Of a DNA stretch of 64,000 bases, positions 51,779-61,638 are shown piece after piece. The position numbers were made by a program, and so were the translations under genes. The stretch lies in assembly GCA_019096155.1 (NCBI GenBank), contig JAHCVI010000001.1, positions 12,487,243 to 12,551,242 of the forward strand, in the 5' to 3' direction. The notes beneath the pieces were generated by a model. The model did no database searches. It saw only the letters and a list, made by a program, of their open reading frames with translations, and was not told the DNA's origin. Numbering within the stretch: position 1 is the first letter of the stretch; every line of letters begins with the position of its first letter. The stretch comes from Staphylotrichum longicolle. Taxonomy: Eukaryota; Ascomycota; Sordariomycetes; Sordariales; Chaetomiaceae.

Positions 51779-54700
51779 CAATTCCCGTCGACGATTCAGT
51801 CTTCTGTTTTTTTTTCTTCTTGTGAGTTTTTTTCCTCGTTTGGTTCGGGATGTGGACAAGTGGTTTGCGGGTCGGTCGGAGTGGGGAGTGGGATGGGAGA
51901 TTTTACTGGGTGGGGCGCGGTTTTAGTTTCTGCTGGGATGGCTCGAGGATGGAAGGGCCGTTCTGTTCGGGGGAATAAACGGGTCAGGGTTGGATTCGTT
52001 TGCTGAGGGGGAACTGTGAGTTCGTTGAATTGATGGGAGTTCGTCATCCAGTTGGTTTTTGGCATGTCGGAGATGATCGTCCGCAACGGGAGCGACAGGT
52101 TTGTCGACGGGAAAAACGCCGATGAGTTCTGGTGGCGGGGGAAGTTGTTTGGGTACTGTAGCACCCGATCGAGGATCGACCGGTTGGGTGCTTGGATCAG
52201 CAGCGCCGGTGCGACTTGCAACAACTCGGAGGTTCATTGTGGATTGGCCAAGGTACCTTACCTACCGTGTAAGGGGGCATGTCTCGTGAAGCTGTGAGAC
52301 ATAGCGGACCGTCGCTGTTGTGTTTCCGTCTTGACAACGTGGGCGATTATGGGGTAAGCTGTAGGACTTGTCTGTTCCTGGAAGACTGACGTAAACAAGC
52401 CCCTGACAGAAGAGGTCCGGGTCGTCTTGGGGTACGGAGGGGATGTGGGCTGGCTTGTAGTCCTCACACAAAGACTAGTAGCTCCGCCTTCGAAACTTTT
52501 GTACGTGTATAATATAATGTAATATGGAGGAAAGAGTCCTTTCTATGTCAAGGCGTGCACCAGCCGCCAACGCCGTGCCGTTCTTGACCCAAGATTGGGA
52601 ACTGCACCCGTGCGTTGGTGTCAGGACGTCACTGAAGGGGAGGGGAGACGGGAGGGGTTCCGACATGTGGATCTGAGCCGATCTCATCTGTTTTGAGGCG
52701 CTGGAACGGTTGGGGAAGCACGAGTGACGTAGGCATTGGCGCGGGGGCGGGCGCTTGCGGCTGGATGTCGAGATCAACCTTTCGGTTTCGGCAAGGTCTG
52801 GATCTGCAGATCCGTAGCGAGTGCTCCGATTGCTCGGGGTGGAGGGTTTGAGAGTGTCTGGGCGGAGTTTGAACCCCTGGGCGGAGAATTGAAGAAGATG
52901 CCCCTGAACCCCCCGCTCCGGCAATGGGAATCAAGAACCTGGAGTCTGAGTCCGCATCTTGAGCTTGGCCAATTCGTTACGCGCATTTGTCAGCCCATCT
53001 TTTGCAAACGATACCTCTACGCTGATCATCTGGTCTAGAGGGCCAATGGGATGGCTCTCTGTCTCAAGCACTTATATGCGATAAGAGTGAGAGCATGCAA
53101 CCAGCCCTGATGTTGTATGCTTGTGTATGTGTAGAGAAGGGTTGGAGCAAATACAGATGAGATGTGTCTTTGCTGGTGAACTCTGATGCGGTTGGCGTTG
53201 GTTGTTTTGGGTGGAACCGCCATGACGGAAGAGAGGGGCTTGGCGCAGCATATTCGGGGCAACAGGCGAGGGTAAGGTAACTTGCTGGGTAACTAAGCGA
53301 CAAGCGCGTGGCTTGGCATCTGCATGGCGGGAAACTAGCCATGCGGAGAGTTGGAGAAGGCACGGCCCTCGGCCTTTCTAACCCAGGCCCCAGATTCCCT
53401 AACGAGACACTGCTCGGAAAATAGGACCAAAACAGGAGCCTCTCCCCGCAAATCTTGCGGCTCGGTGCAAATTCCCTCTAAGCCTCCTGCTTATGGATCT
53501 GCTGCAGCTGTCCGGAGTTTCCGCAGGTCAAAAGGCCTCTCGCTGGCTCCTGCATCTGTGTCTCAATCTCGAGTGGGGTTACGACCAAGTTAAAAAGTGG
53601 GGGAAACCTGGAAGCTGCCTCGAGGCTGCATCCATGCGCAGGGTTGGGACGACTGATTGGGCAGGTGGGGCTCTTCTGCAACTTCGATCCTCTTCGAGCG
53701 GACGAAAAGCTCCGCCCGAGGTCAAGCTCGCATTCCTCTGCAAAACAAACTTCCAGATCATTGCGATGCGATCCCTTTGCTCTTTCGTTTCTGAAATAAA
53801 CACAGTGTCAGTTGACGTCACATTAGCATGACATACGGGGTCCTCGAGGAAGCTTATGCGGACAAGAAGAGCCGGGGAAGCAGCACCTTTCGGACCTGCA
53901 TTCTGCGCCCAGGGCAGCTGCTTTCTCGGCTGGTAGGTAATGTACGTTAGGCCTTTCAGGGTTCCCGCCGGGGCTCGGCTAGATAGGGAACTGAAGGCAC
54001 TTCTTGAGCATGTGTATTCCCTTGCTGCTCATTCCAGGGCAGAGTTGCATGAGCTTTGTGGTGCATATGCAGTTGTCCAAAGGCCCTCGTTAGTTTGACC
54101 GGCATTCGCCGGCATCGACCAGCCTTTTCGAAAAACGGGAGACGAACTATCCAGCGCACTCTGTAGTCGAACTCTTCAAAGAAACACACCACTGAAGAGT
54201 AAAATCTTCGCGTGTCATCGTTGGGAACGGAGGAGGTTCCTGCGAGGCTCGAGTAAGAATGACGTAGCAGGTTGCCCTTTCGCCCACAGTGTGCAAACGA
54301 CGCAACCGACATCCCCACAGCTCCATGATTCCGATGGTGAAAGCTGACTTTTGGATGCCGGAGCAGCGGCTCCCCCTTTCCTCGATGCCACACCCGGGCT
54401 GGAGACGCGCGCCAAGAATGGCTCGAACACACCAGAATCCTCGGCCGAGGTGGCACCCAGCGAGCGATGTAACCATGCTGAGCCATGCAGCCTGCGAGCC
54501 CACGAGGACAAGGCCTGTTTCATGGGAAGGCGGCGCCAGATTCGCCGGGTGCCTTGACCGGCAGCTGTCGAACTCCCTCCAATGCACATTGGTTTGTTTG
54601 TTTGGCTCGTCGTTACGGTGTGCAGCGCACTGTTTTCATTTGTTTTCATGTTATCTAAGTGAGCCCCACCAGGCGCCAGTGTGCCCAACGTGGACCAACC

Positions 54701-54872
54701 TCTGGCCATCCAACAACGAGAACTCCGGCACTCTGGTCGTGTCAAGGTCGACGACATGTTGTGTACGTAGCATCAGGTGGCCAGTCAGAGCAAGTCAGAT
54801 TCAGTTGTGCGTGTCTTGCACAAACCACGAGGCGCCGAGGCCAGCATACGGAGTGCCACAGTGTCACTGGAG

Positions 54873-54916
54873 AGGAGTTCCCGGTGAGTTCCCAGTGAGT
54901 TCCTAGTGATTTCCTG
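54873..54916 (+). repeat. Four degenerate 11-bp repeats
   Basis: Four head-to-tail units close to GTGAGTTCCCA, with 1-3 changes in the outer copies. Confidence 0.75.
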
Positions 54917-54995
54917 CCGGGCGGAGGAGTGGGCCCTGACCACTTGCAGGTTGTGCAGGTTGCCGGGTTCGAGCCGGGCGACTACGGCAGGCACT

Positions 54996-55025
54996 GGCAG
55001 GCGAGGCAGGCAGGCGAGGCAGGCA
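54996..55025 (+). repeat. 13-bp tandem repeat
   Basis: Two and a third copies of GGCAGGCGAGGCA, G-rich, in non-coding sequence. Confidence 0.75.
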
Positions 55026-55709
55026 ATCGGCTGGGAGGGACAGCGCAGCCCCACCAATTGACGTAACAGTCACAGGTGGAGCTGGGATCGAGATCGCAGC
55101 CTCTCACAAACGGCACACAGTCTCTGGACAGTACCCGCCCCCTCCCCACCACCGATCCGGGCCCTCCATCTCGATAGCGGAGGCAGAGTCAGGAGAGCAT
55201 GCATCGATACTCCCCCGGAATGGCCTGCTTTCTACTCAGTTCCATGCTCGGCGCCTACCGTGCCATACCTGTGCCATACCGTGCCCGCCTCAAAAGCCCC
55301 CGATCCTTACTGTGTAATTCTCCGCATTCCAAGAAATATACCGGCCGACTGCCCTGCCCTTCACGGTACAAAAGCAACCCTTCCTCTTGTTATCTTGGTG
55401 CCGTTCCCCTGATCCTGCAAAACATCTCGACGCTCCATCCGTTCGATCACTCACTGCTGTAATCCCTCCACCCATTGACGCTGTACTTGGGCCAAGTCTG
55501 GACTCGAGGTGTGCAGAAGCGCCACACATATCTAGAAAAGAGACTGAGACCGTGCCCCATACTCTGCTTGTCTTCGGCATCTGAAGCAAGTCCGCGCTCG
55601 CCCGTCAACAACCGCCTATTGGCCGGTCCTACGTTACCTTACCTTGATATCTCGACGACTGCAAGAGACTCCTGCGGTCCGAGACCAGGCTTGCATACCG
55701 GCCGTTAAC

Positions 55710-56972
55710 ATGCCCATGAAACGCCTCTCCCCTGCGTCCGATTCCAGCGATGTGGCAGAGCTGCCCCTGAAGAAGGTACGGGGAACTTGCCGGCGTTCTT
55801 TTGACGCATCGAAGCCCACTGACGACGTCTTGACGCAGACCCAACGAACCCATGAGGAGAACCAAGAGCGGGCCTACATCGCCGCATCACGCAGGGCCGA
55901 CCGCGACATCGAGCACCGCATCCGGTCCGCGCTGAAAGCGTCTGAGTGCCGCAGGAAGCGCACCGGCCGCGGCCTCAAGATCACTCGCGAGGCTGTCATG
56001 GGAGACGAGCAGTACGAGAGCGAAGACGACGACCCCGCGACCCGCCGCTACAGCCTGCCCGCCACGGCCACCCACCTCTCGCACCCCTACCCCTCCAACC
56101 AAGCCGACCGCTACGCCGAGATCGACGCCCTCTTTGCCCAACACTTCCCCAACGTCCACCTCTCCTCCTCGCAATGGCGGCCCCAACCACACCCACACCA
56201 ACAACAGGCCCCCTACCACCCGCGCGCCCTCTCCCTCCAGACAGCCTACATCCCCCGCTACCCCCACCCCGAGGCAGCCGCACCAGCACCGCCGGCAGCA
56301 GCAGCAGCAGCAGGAGCAGCAGTCGGAGCAACACACCCCTCCCCGCTCATCACCCCACCAGCCTCCTACCCCCTGCCCCCCGCCCGCCTAGACGAGGACC
56401 CCAGCGCCGCCAAGTCCCGCTCCATGTCCCCCCTGGCACTAGAGGGCTCCTCCTCCTCCTCCCTGCCCAAACCGCCCACCTCCCAGCCGGCGGCGACGGT
56501 CACGGCGGCGGCGCTGAACCTCGGTGACATCAGCCTCGCGGACCCGGGCTACATCCTCGACGCGCACGACCACGGCGGCGCGTGGTATCACCATCCCCAT
56601 CATCATCATCACCAGCAGGAGCAGCCACCACAACAACAAATGGGGCCTGACGGCCCTTCGGGACGAGGCGGAGCGGGACCGGGAGCGGGACCGGGCGGGT
56701 GGCACGCGCGGACGTTGTCGCTGCCCCTGTCGCTCGAGGGCGGGTTTCAGTTCCCTGCGCCGTCGGCGTCGGCGTCGTCGTCCTCGGATATGGTCGGGGC
56801 GGGACTGGTGGATCCGGTCATGCTGCCCGTTGGTGGCATCGGCGGCGGCAGCAGCAGTGTCGCGGGGTTGGGCGCGGATGTGAGCGTCACGCCGCCGCCG
56901 GGCGAGCCGTGGGCGGATTGGGTGAATCTGGATGCGGGGGAGGTGCCGGCCATGTTGGGGGTCAAGGTGTGA
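55710..56972 (+). CDS. Uncharacterised fungal protein with a basic N-terminal block
   Basis: One exon, 420 aa. I do not recognise an established domain. Residues about 1-25 carry MPMKRLSPASDSS and LPLKKVRG, a nuclear-localisation-like pattern. Residues about 48-105 form a charged, helix-like block (AYIAASRRADRDIEHRIRSA, then CRRKRTGRGLKITREAVMGD and an acidic YESEDDD), which looks like a conserved core of a fungus-specific family, from memory of similar sequences only. The rest is His/Pro/Ala/Gly/Ser low complexity with a HHPHHHHH run and an acidic/Trp C-terminus (GEPWADWVNLDAGEVPAM), which could be an activation-type tail. A nuclear regulator is a guess. The ATG at 55710 is the first in frame after the leader. 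Frame and codon bias support a real gene. Confidence 0.72.
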   Translation: MPMKRLSPASDSSDVAELPLKKVRGTCRRSFDASKPTDDVLTQTQRTHEENQERAYIAASRRADRDIEHRIRSALKASECRRKRTGRGLKITREAVMGDEQYESEDDDPATRRYSLPATATHLSHPYPSNQADRYAEIDALFAQHFPNVHLSSSQWRPQPHPHQQQAPYHPRALSLQTAYIPRYPHPEAAAPAPPAAAAAAGAAVGATHPSPLITPPASYPLPPARLDEDPSAAKSRSMSPLALEGSSSSSLPKPPTSQPAATVTAAALNLGDISLADPGYILDAHDHGGAWYHHPHHHHHQQEQPPQQQMGPDGPSGRGGAGPGAGPGGWHARTLSLPLSLEGGFQFPAPSASASSSSDMVGAGLVDPVMLPVGGIGGGSSSVAGLGADVSVTPPPGEPWADWVNLDAGEVPAMLGVKV

Positions 56973-58705
56973 TTTTGTGGGATAAGATGACGGGATAGAT
57001 TGGAAATGGGGTGGGGTCAGGAAAACGGAGTTTTGGATTATTTGGACTTTTTTTGGATTTTTTTCTTTGGTCCTTTTTCCCCTTTTTGGGTCGGGGTGGT
57101 TTGGGATCATGGGTTTCGGGCAGGGAGCAGGCGAGGCGAGGCGCGGCGTTTGATGGATGGCATGGCTGTTATCAAGTAGTTAAGGTACATACACATGAAG
57201 TTAATGAATTAATGCCCGGATTTTTAGACACGCATGTTGGAGTGTACTCCAAAAGAGTTGCACGACGTCTCTTTTATGTGTTTCGCGATGAGACCAGCCA
57301 CCGCGGTGATCATGATCTCACATTTGCTTGGTGAATCATGGTTTTGCAGTGGTAGACGTCACAGCGTGCCCTTTTTTCGGCTTCTTAGGGGACCGTGGGC
57401 AAATGAGAAGTCTCGATCTGGTTCGACACGTGGAAGTGACTTTGCTGCCCTCAAAGTAATTCTGATTGTACATATCTGCCCTTTGGTTCGATCCCCTTTG
57501 GTTGACGGGGATCTCATGGTCATTTCATCTCTCCCCCCTGATCTCGTGTGAATGCCCCTGGCTTAATGAGCCCTTGTTCACAATCGCTGTTGCTCACACT
57601 CTACCCTTCCAGCATTGGGCCTGTTTTGAGTTCTCTCACTCAGGCTTCTCACTTGCATGACTGATCCTCTCACTCCTCCTGAATGAGACCCCACCCCTTT
57701 TGCTGTTATTAAGCACGCTTCACGTTCGTAGACCTTTTGGATGGCTACTCACAGAAAGCCACAAATCATTAGCTATCCGTCGGTTTTTTGAGACGATAGT
57801 ATGCAACGCCCTTTGGCTGGGCTGGGCTGGATAAGATGAGAGAGTGGCTGAAGAAAACGTACCGCAATCTTCTCGGTCTGAGTGTGAGCCTTGGTGTGGT
57901 CACATCCGCGCTCACCGTCCAATTTTGTGCTCCTCCAACTTTCATTGGGCTTTACTGATCTCGTGGGGCAAGGAAGCTCCAAAGCGTACATCGTAGCCTG
58001 GGCATCGTGAGTTGACTCGTTGACGCGGATTGGTGTGGAGGATTCTCCCTCAGCCGAGGTGGAGAGAGACTCAATGGCAGATCGGAGCCGACCTAGAGAC
58101 AGAAAACGAGTAATCGGCGGGCTAGGGGGGCTGAAGATCTCCTGAGAGAGGGATGGTACCGCGTTTCAAGAGGAAGGGTGTATCAGGGTCGTGAGGCAGG
58201 AATAGAACAAGAACCGTTCAACATCAGCAGCGTCTCCTTCACTGGCTCTGGATTCTCTCCATATATTTATCCATTGATTTGGCCGTGGTCACTATCGAAC
58301 CTTACAGCACATACAGACCTGCGTCCTAGACGCCATCCTCCTCTCAAAGCTCCACGGGCTCATGCTGAGAATGCAAGGGACTGCAGGACGCGCCTCTGCT
58401 TCCGCTTCGTCAAGCGGTTTTGACAGTCTTTGATGGGTGTCAGAATCACGCTAAGACGACTTCCGCCATCAAAGCTCTCCCACCCAAGTGTCGGCCACAG
58501 AGTGAAAGAAGCTGGATGCAGCCAGGTGCAGCCGGTGGAATGGTTGTGTTCAGATTGAACAAGTGTTCCAGGTTGGTCTGTATGCAATGTGCCGTCACAT
58601 GGCATGAATGGATGCGGGCAACATGGGATAAGACATTGGTTTCTCTCAGGCGCTCTGGGTATCATGCCCTCACCACTTCAACTCTACATCTAAGGTCTGC
58701 GATGG
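56973..58705. other. Convergent 3' intergenic region
   Basis: 1.7 kb between two genes that end towards each other. T/G-rich, with no exon chain, tRNA or repeat that I can support. Confidence 0.55.
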
Positions 58706-61168
58706 TCAAGCATCGACCTCCATCTCTTCCTCTGCGTTCTCCTTGTCCTTCTTTTTCTTCTTCTTATCCTTTACCTTTTCCCCACCGTCGCCCTTCTTTC
58801 CCTTTTTCTCTTTTTTCTCTTTCTTTTCCTTTTTGTCCTTCTTGTCCTTCTTTTCTTTCTTTTCCTTCTTTACTGCCACTTCTTCCTCAATCTCCGGCTC
58901 CGGCTCTGGCTCCGGCTGAGGCTCAGGTTCAGCCGGCTTCATAGCCGGCTTGCCCCCCTTTCCAAGTCCAGGTTTTGGCCCCTTCTTCTCCTCTTCCGCT
59001 CTCTGCTTCGGCATCGCGGCAACACGCTCTCCCTCGGGATCCGTCTCCTTTGCCCACCGCACCCAGTCATGCCTCCGATGGCTCCACAAATCGCCCCGCC
59101 ACGTCCGCCAGACATTCCGCCCCAGCCAACTCGCGCGCAGGTCGTGCTCGCGGCGCTCCAGCTGGGCCATGATGTTCTCCTTGAGGTGGAACGGCACGAC
59201 GGCAACAGATGCGTCACCCTTGGACGGGGCTGAGATGACGGCGTTTGCGAGAGCATTGCCGTGCTGCGAGGTGGCGATCTCGTACATGTTCGGCAGCATT
59301 GCGGCAACGAGGAGCTTGTGGAAGTGCGGGATTTGAGGCGGTGCGGCGAGGGCCTTGGCGAGGATGGCGGCGGTGGGGGCGGAAGAGGTGGCCAAGCGGA
59401 GGAGCTGGTCAGACGAAAGAGAGAGCAAGGAGTTTTGGATGGCCTTGGAGGGCTGCCCGGGAATGGTGAGGAGGGTCGAGGCGACTTGGCTGCCGTGGGA
59501 GAGGAGGGCCGTCTTGTTCTTGGCGTCGGGCTGCTGGAATTTCTTTTCCTTGGATTCGGCCTCGGGCTTGGGCTCGTCAAGAAGGCAGAGTTTGGGAACT
59601 ATGTGCTTCCAATTGTTCCCGCATGCTGTCGTAAGGGCCTGTAGAAGAGTGCCGAGCTCGGGGGTAGCACCGCGAACGTTACAGCGCTCGAAGAGGGTCT
59701 TGATGACGTTGAGGCGGCCTTTCTCAACGAAGGACGAAATCTCGGGCAGTGATTTTTGCACGGCGTCAGCAAGGTCTTCCTTACTCAGCCGGTTCAGCAC
59801 CTTGATGGCCGGGTATGAGGCAATGTCGTTCCGGAGAAGGCTCTGAATTCGTGGACCAAAGATGTTGGCTTGAAGGCCTTTGAAGATCTTGCCTGGGCAG
59901 TGGGCAATCAAAGTCTCAAGGAGGCGCGACCCGATGGGGTCGTAGAGCATGCTGTTGACAAATTCACAGGCCTGCGACTTCTCATCGGCGAACGAGGCCG
60001 GCGCCTCAGGGACAAGCCTCTCGAGAAGAGTGACTCCGGTTTCCTCAGCCTCGGCAGCCTTGTCGCCATCTTCCTTCTTTGACTGCGCCCCCTTCTTTGA
60101 CTTTGCAGACAAGGACAGCTCCAGTTCCAGCAATAGCTGCAGAGTAGGGTTGCCGGTAGGGTGTTTCGCGAGCACACGCAGGGCTGTCGCATCCAACGTT
60201 GCTGTCGAGTCGAGGATGATTTTTTGTATGGCGGTGGAAAAGGACGATGGGACCGTCCTTGTCTGCGAGTTGAGAAGGCTGGCGTTCGCTGACGCGCCCT
60301 CCACTGTGATGTACTCCTTGTTCTTGCCCTGCAGCAGCGACTTGGTACCCGCCTGGTCGAGGGGCCGCCCCGACAGCACTACGAGCAACACTCTCAGCGC
60401 GTGGGAACCATACCGATCCGACAGCAGGAAAGAGAGGTGCTCCTCCAGCTCATCCAGAGTCAACAAGAACAGGTCCTCCATCGACGTGTTTAGGGCGCGA
60501 GCGACCTCCTCGCTCTCTTCTTCGTCGGCCTCGCCCATCTCGACATCCTTCTCGGCGTCCCCGCTCAGCTCCTCCGTCACAACCGGCGCACTCAACAAGA
60601 AGAGCTTCTCGCAGCAGTGGCCAGCAAACCGATGCGTGACGAGCGTCATGAAATGCCCCGCAAACGCGCCAAAGAGGCTCTTCTTCTGCCGGGCATTTGA
60701 GAGCAGGATCAGGCGCTCCATCAGGCGCGAGCACGACTGGCTGCTGGCGAGCTTGAGCTCTTTGCCACGGGCCTCGCGGTAGACACTCTGGAGAAAGATG
60801 TCGCGGTCCTCGGGCGAGGGAAAGTCATTCAGCTCGAGCAGCTCGTCGGCGTGGCGGAAGTATTCCTGTTCCTGGTCGGCCAGCATTCCGAAGAACTCGC
60901 GCTCGAAGTTGCCGCCGCGGGGGCGATGGGCGGCGGGCCCATTCTGCTGCTGCTCGTCGTTGTCAAAGGGGATGAAGTCGGCATTGGGATCCAAGGTGAA
61001 GAGCTCGTTGGACTCGTGCTGCTGGTAGTCGTCGCCGCCGTCGTCGCCGTCGTGATGGCGCTGGCGCTTTGCAGAGCGCTCTTCGTCGTCGGCGAGATCC
61101 CGTTCGCGCTTCTTGGCGCGCTTCTCGTCGCGGATCAGTTGCCGCTTCGACTTTCTGTTCTTGCCCAT
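58706..61168 (-). CDS. nop9: NOP9, nucleolar pumilio-repeat ribosome biogenesis factor
   Basis: Predicted 820 aa in one exon. NOP9 is an RNA-binding PUF-like protein that holds the 20S pre-rRNA near the ITS1 D-site and is needed for 40S subunit assembly in the nucleolus. Evidence: a basic N-terminus MGKNRKSKRQLIRDEKRAKK; the NOP9 entry region FFGMLADQEQEYFRHADELL; the repeat SVYREARGKELKLASSQSCS; and later repeats such as HFMTLVTHRFAGHCCEKLF, LLSDRYGSHALRVLLVVLSG, FVNSMLYDPIGSRLLETLIA and IATSQHGNALANAVISA, which spread over about residues 95-690. HDLRASWLGRNVWRTWRGDL is a typical NOP9 C-terminal block. The last about 100 aa are a repetitive Lys/Glu tail (KKEKKEKKDKKDKK type) usual in nucleolar proteins. 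The ATG is in a sound context. Divergent from the hydrolase gene with 470 bp between starts. Confidence 0.94.
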   Translation of the reverse strand: MGKNRKSKRQLIRDEKRAKKRERDLADDEERSAKRQRHHDGDDGGDDYQQHESNELFTLDPNADFIPFDNDEQQQNGPAAHRPRGGNFEREFFGMLADQEQEYFRHADELLELNDFPSPEDRDIFLQSVYREARGKELKLASSQSCSRLMERLILLSNARQKKSLFGAFAGHFMTLVTHRFAGHCCEKLFLLSAPVVTEELSGDAEKDVEMGEADEEESEEVARALNTSMEDLFLLTLDELEEHLSFLLSDRYGSHALRVLLVVLSGRPLDQAGTKSLLQGKNKEYITVEGASANASLLNSQTRTVPSSFSTAIQKIILDSTATLDATALRVLAKHPTGNPTLQLLLELELSLSAKSKKGAQSKKEDGDKAAEAEETGVTLLERLVPEAPASFADEKSQACEFVNSMLYDPIGSRLLETLIAHCPGKIFKGLQANIFGPRIQSLLRNDIASYPAIKVLNRLSKEDLADAVQKSLPEISSFVEKGRLNVIKTLFERCNVRGATPELGTLLQALTTACGNNWKHIVPKLCLLDEPKPEAESKEKKFQQPDAKNKTALLSHGSQVASTLLTIPGQPSKAIQNSLLSLSSDQLLRLATSSAPTAAILAKALAAPPQIPHFHKLLVAAMLPNMYEIATSQHGNALANAVISAPSKGDASVAVVPFHLKENIMAQLERREHDLRASWLGRNVWRTWRGDLWSHRRHDWVRWAKETDPEGERVAAMPKQRAEEEKKGPKPGLGKGGKPAMKPAEPEPQPEPEPEPEIEEEVAVKKEKKEKKDKKDKKEKKEKKEKKGKKGDGGEKVKDKKKKKKDKENAEEEMEVDA

Positions 61169-61638
61169 GGTGTGCCTTGTCGAGTGTCTTGTGCCGTTTG
61201 GCGGGGTGGTTGAGCTTGCCAGAACAGATGGGAAAAAAGTTATGGCAGAAAAATGTTATCTTATCGGGCACCATTCAACCCTAACCCTTTGCTTCGCCTG
61301 GTGCCCCTGGTGCCTTCCTTCAGCTGACGTCCGGGGTTGCATTTGACAACCTAGGTGGCTCTCAGCCCTGTGGACAACTCCCCGACAGACCAATCACGAT
61401 GGAATCGGCGCAGGCAGCCGGGATGGAGGGTTCCAGTGTCTCACCTCTGCCAAGGCGCAAGAGCCTGTGTGAGCATGTCAACTGACCAGCCGGCTCCGAG
61501 TAAACCTTGGACTTCAAATATCGTTCTCAGAATGCAGCGGCCAATGCCCATTGAGTCTCTCCTTGTTCATCATTGAGTAGCTGTCGGCCGTTTGTCGCTT
61601 GCCTCGCTTGAGTCGGCTTGACTCGCTCCCCCTTCGCC
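61169..61638. promoter_or_regulatory. Divergent nop9/hydrolase promoter with a telobox
   Basis: AACCCTAACCCT at 61277-61288 matches the fungal telobox (Tbf1-type site), here 109 bp upstream of the nop9 ATG. Teloboxes are known upstream of ribosomal protein and ribosome-biogenesis genes in fungi and plants, which fits NOP9. No TATA box is evident for either gene. Confidence 0.6.

Larger units (their letters stand above)
51779..55709. other. Gene-free intergenic region
   Basis: 3.9 kb with no supported gene. A T-rich stretch directly after the tRNA would serve as a Pol III terminator. Short G/C repeats lie at 54.9-55.0 kb and the last 500 bp look like the leader of the next gene. Frames at 53-55 kb are shadows or random. 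Confidence 0.5.

Noticed and set aside
54950..54985. TTCGAG within a small hairpin, suggesting a tRNA T-arm
   Set aside because: No D arm, anticodon stem or acceptor stem can be formed around it; the CCGG stems are simply palindromic.
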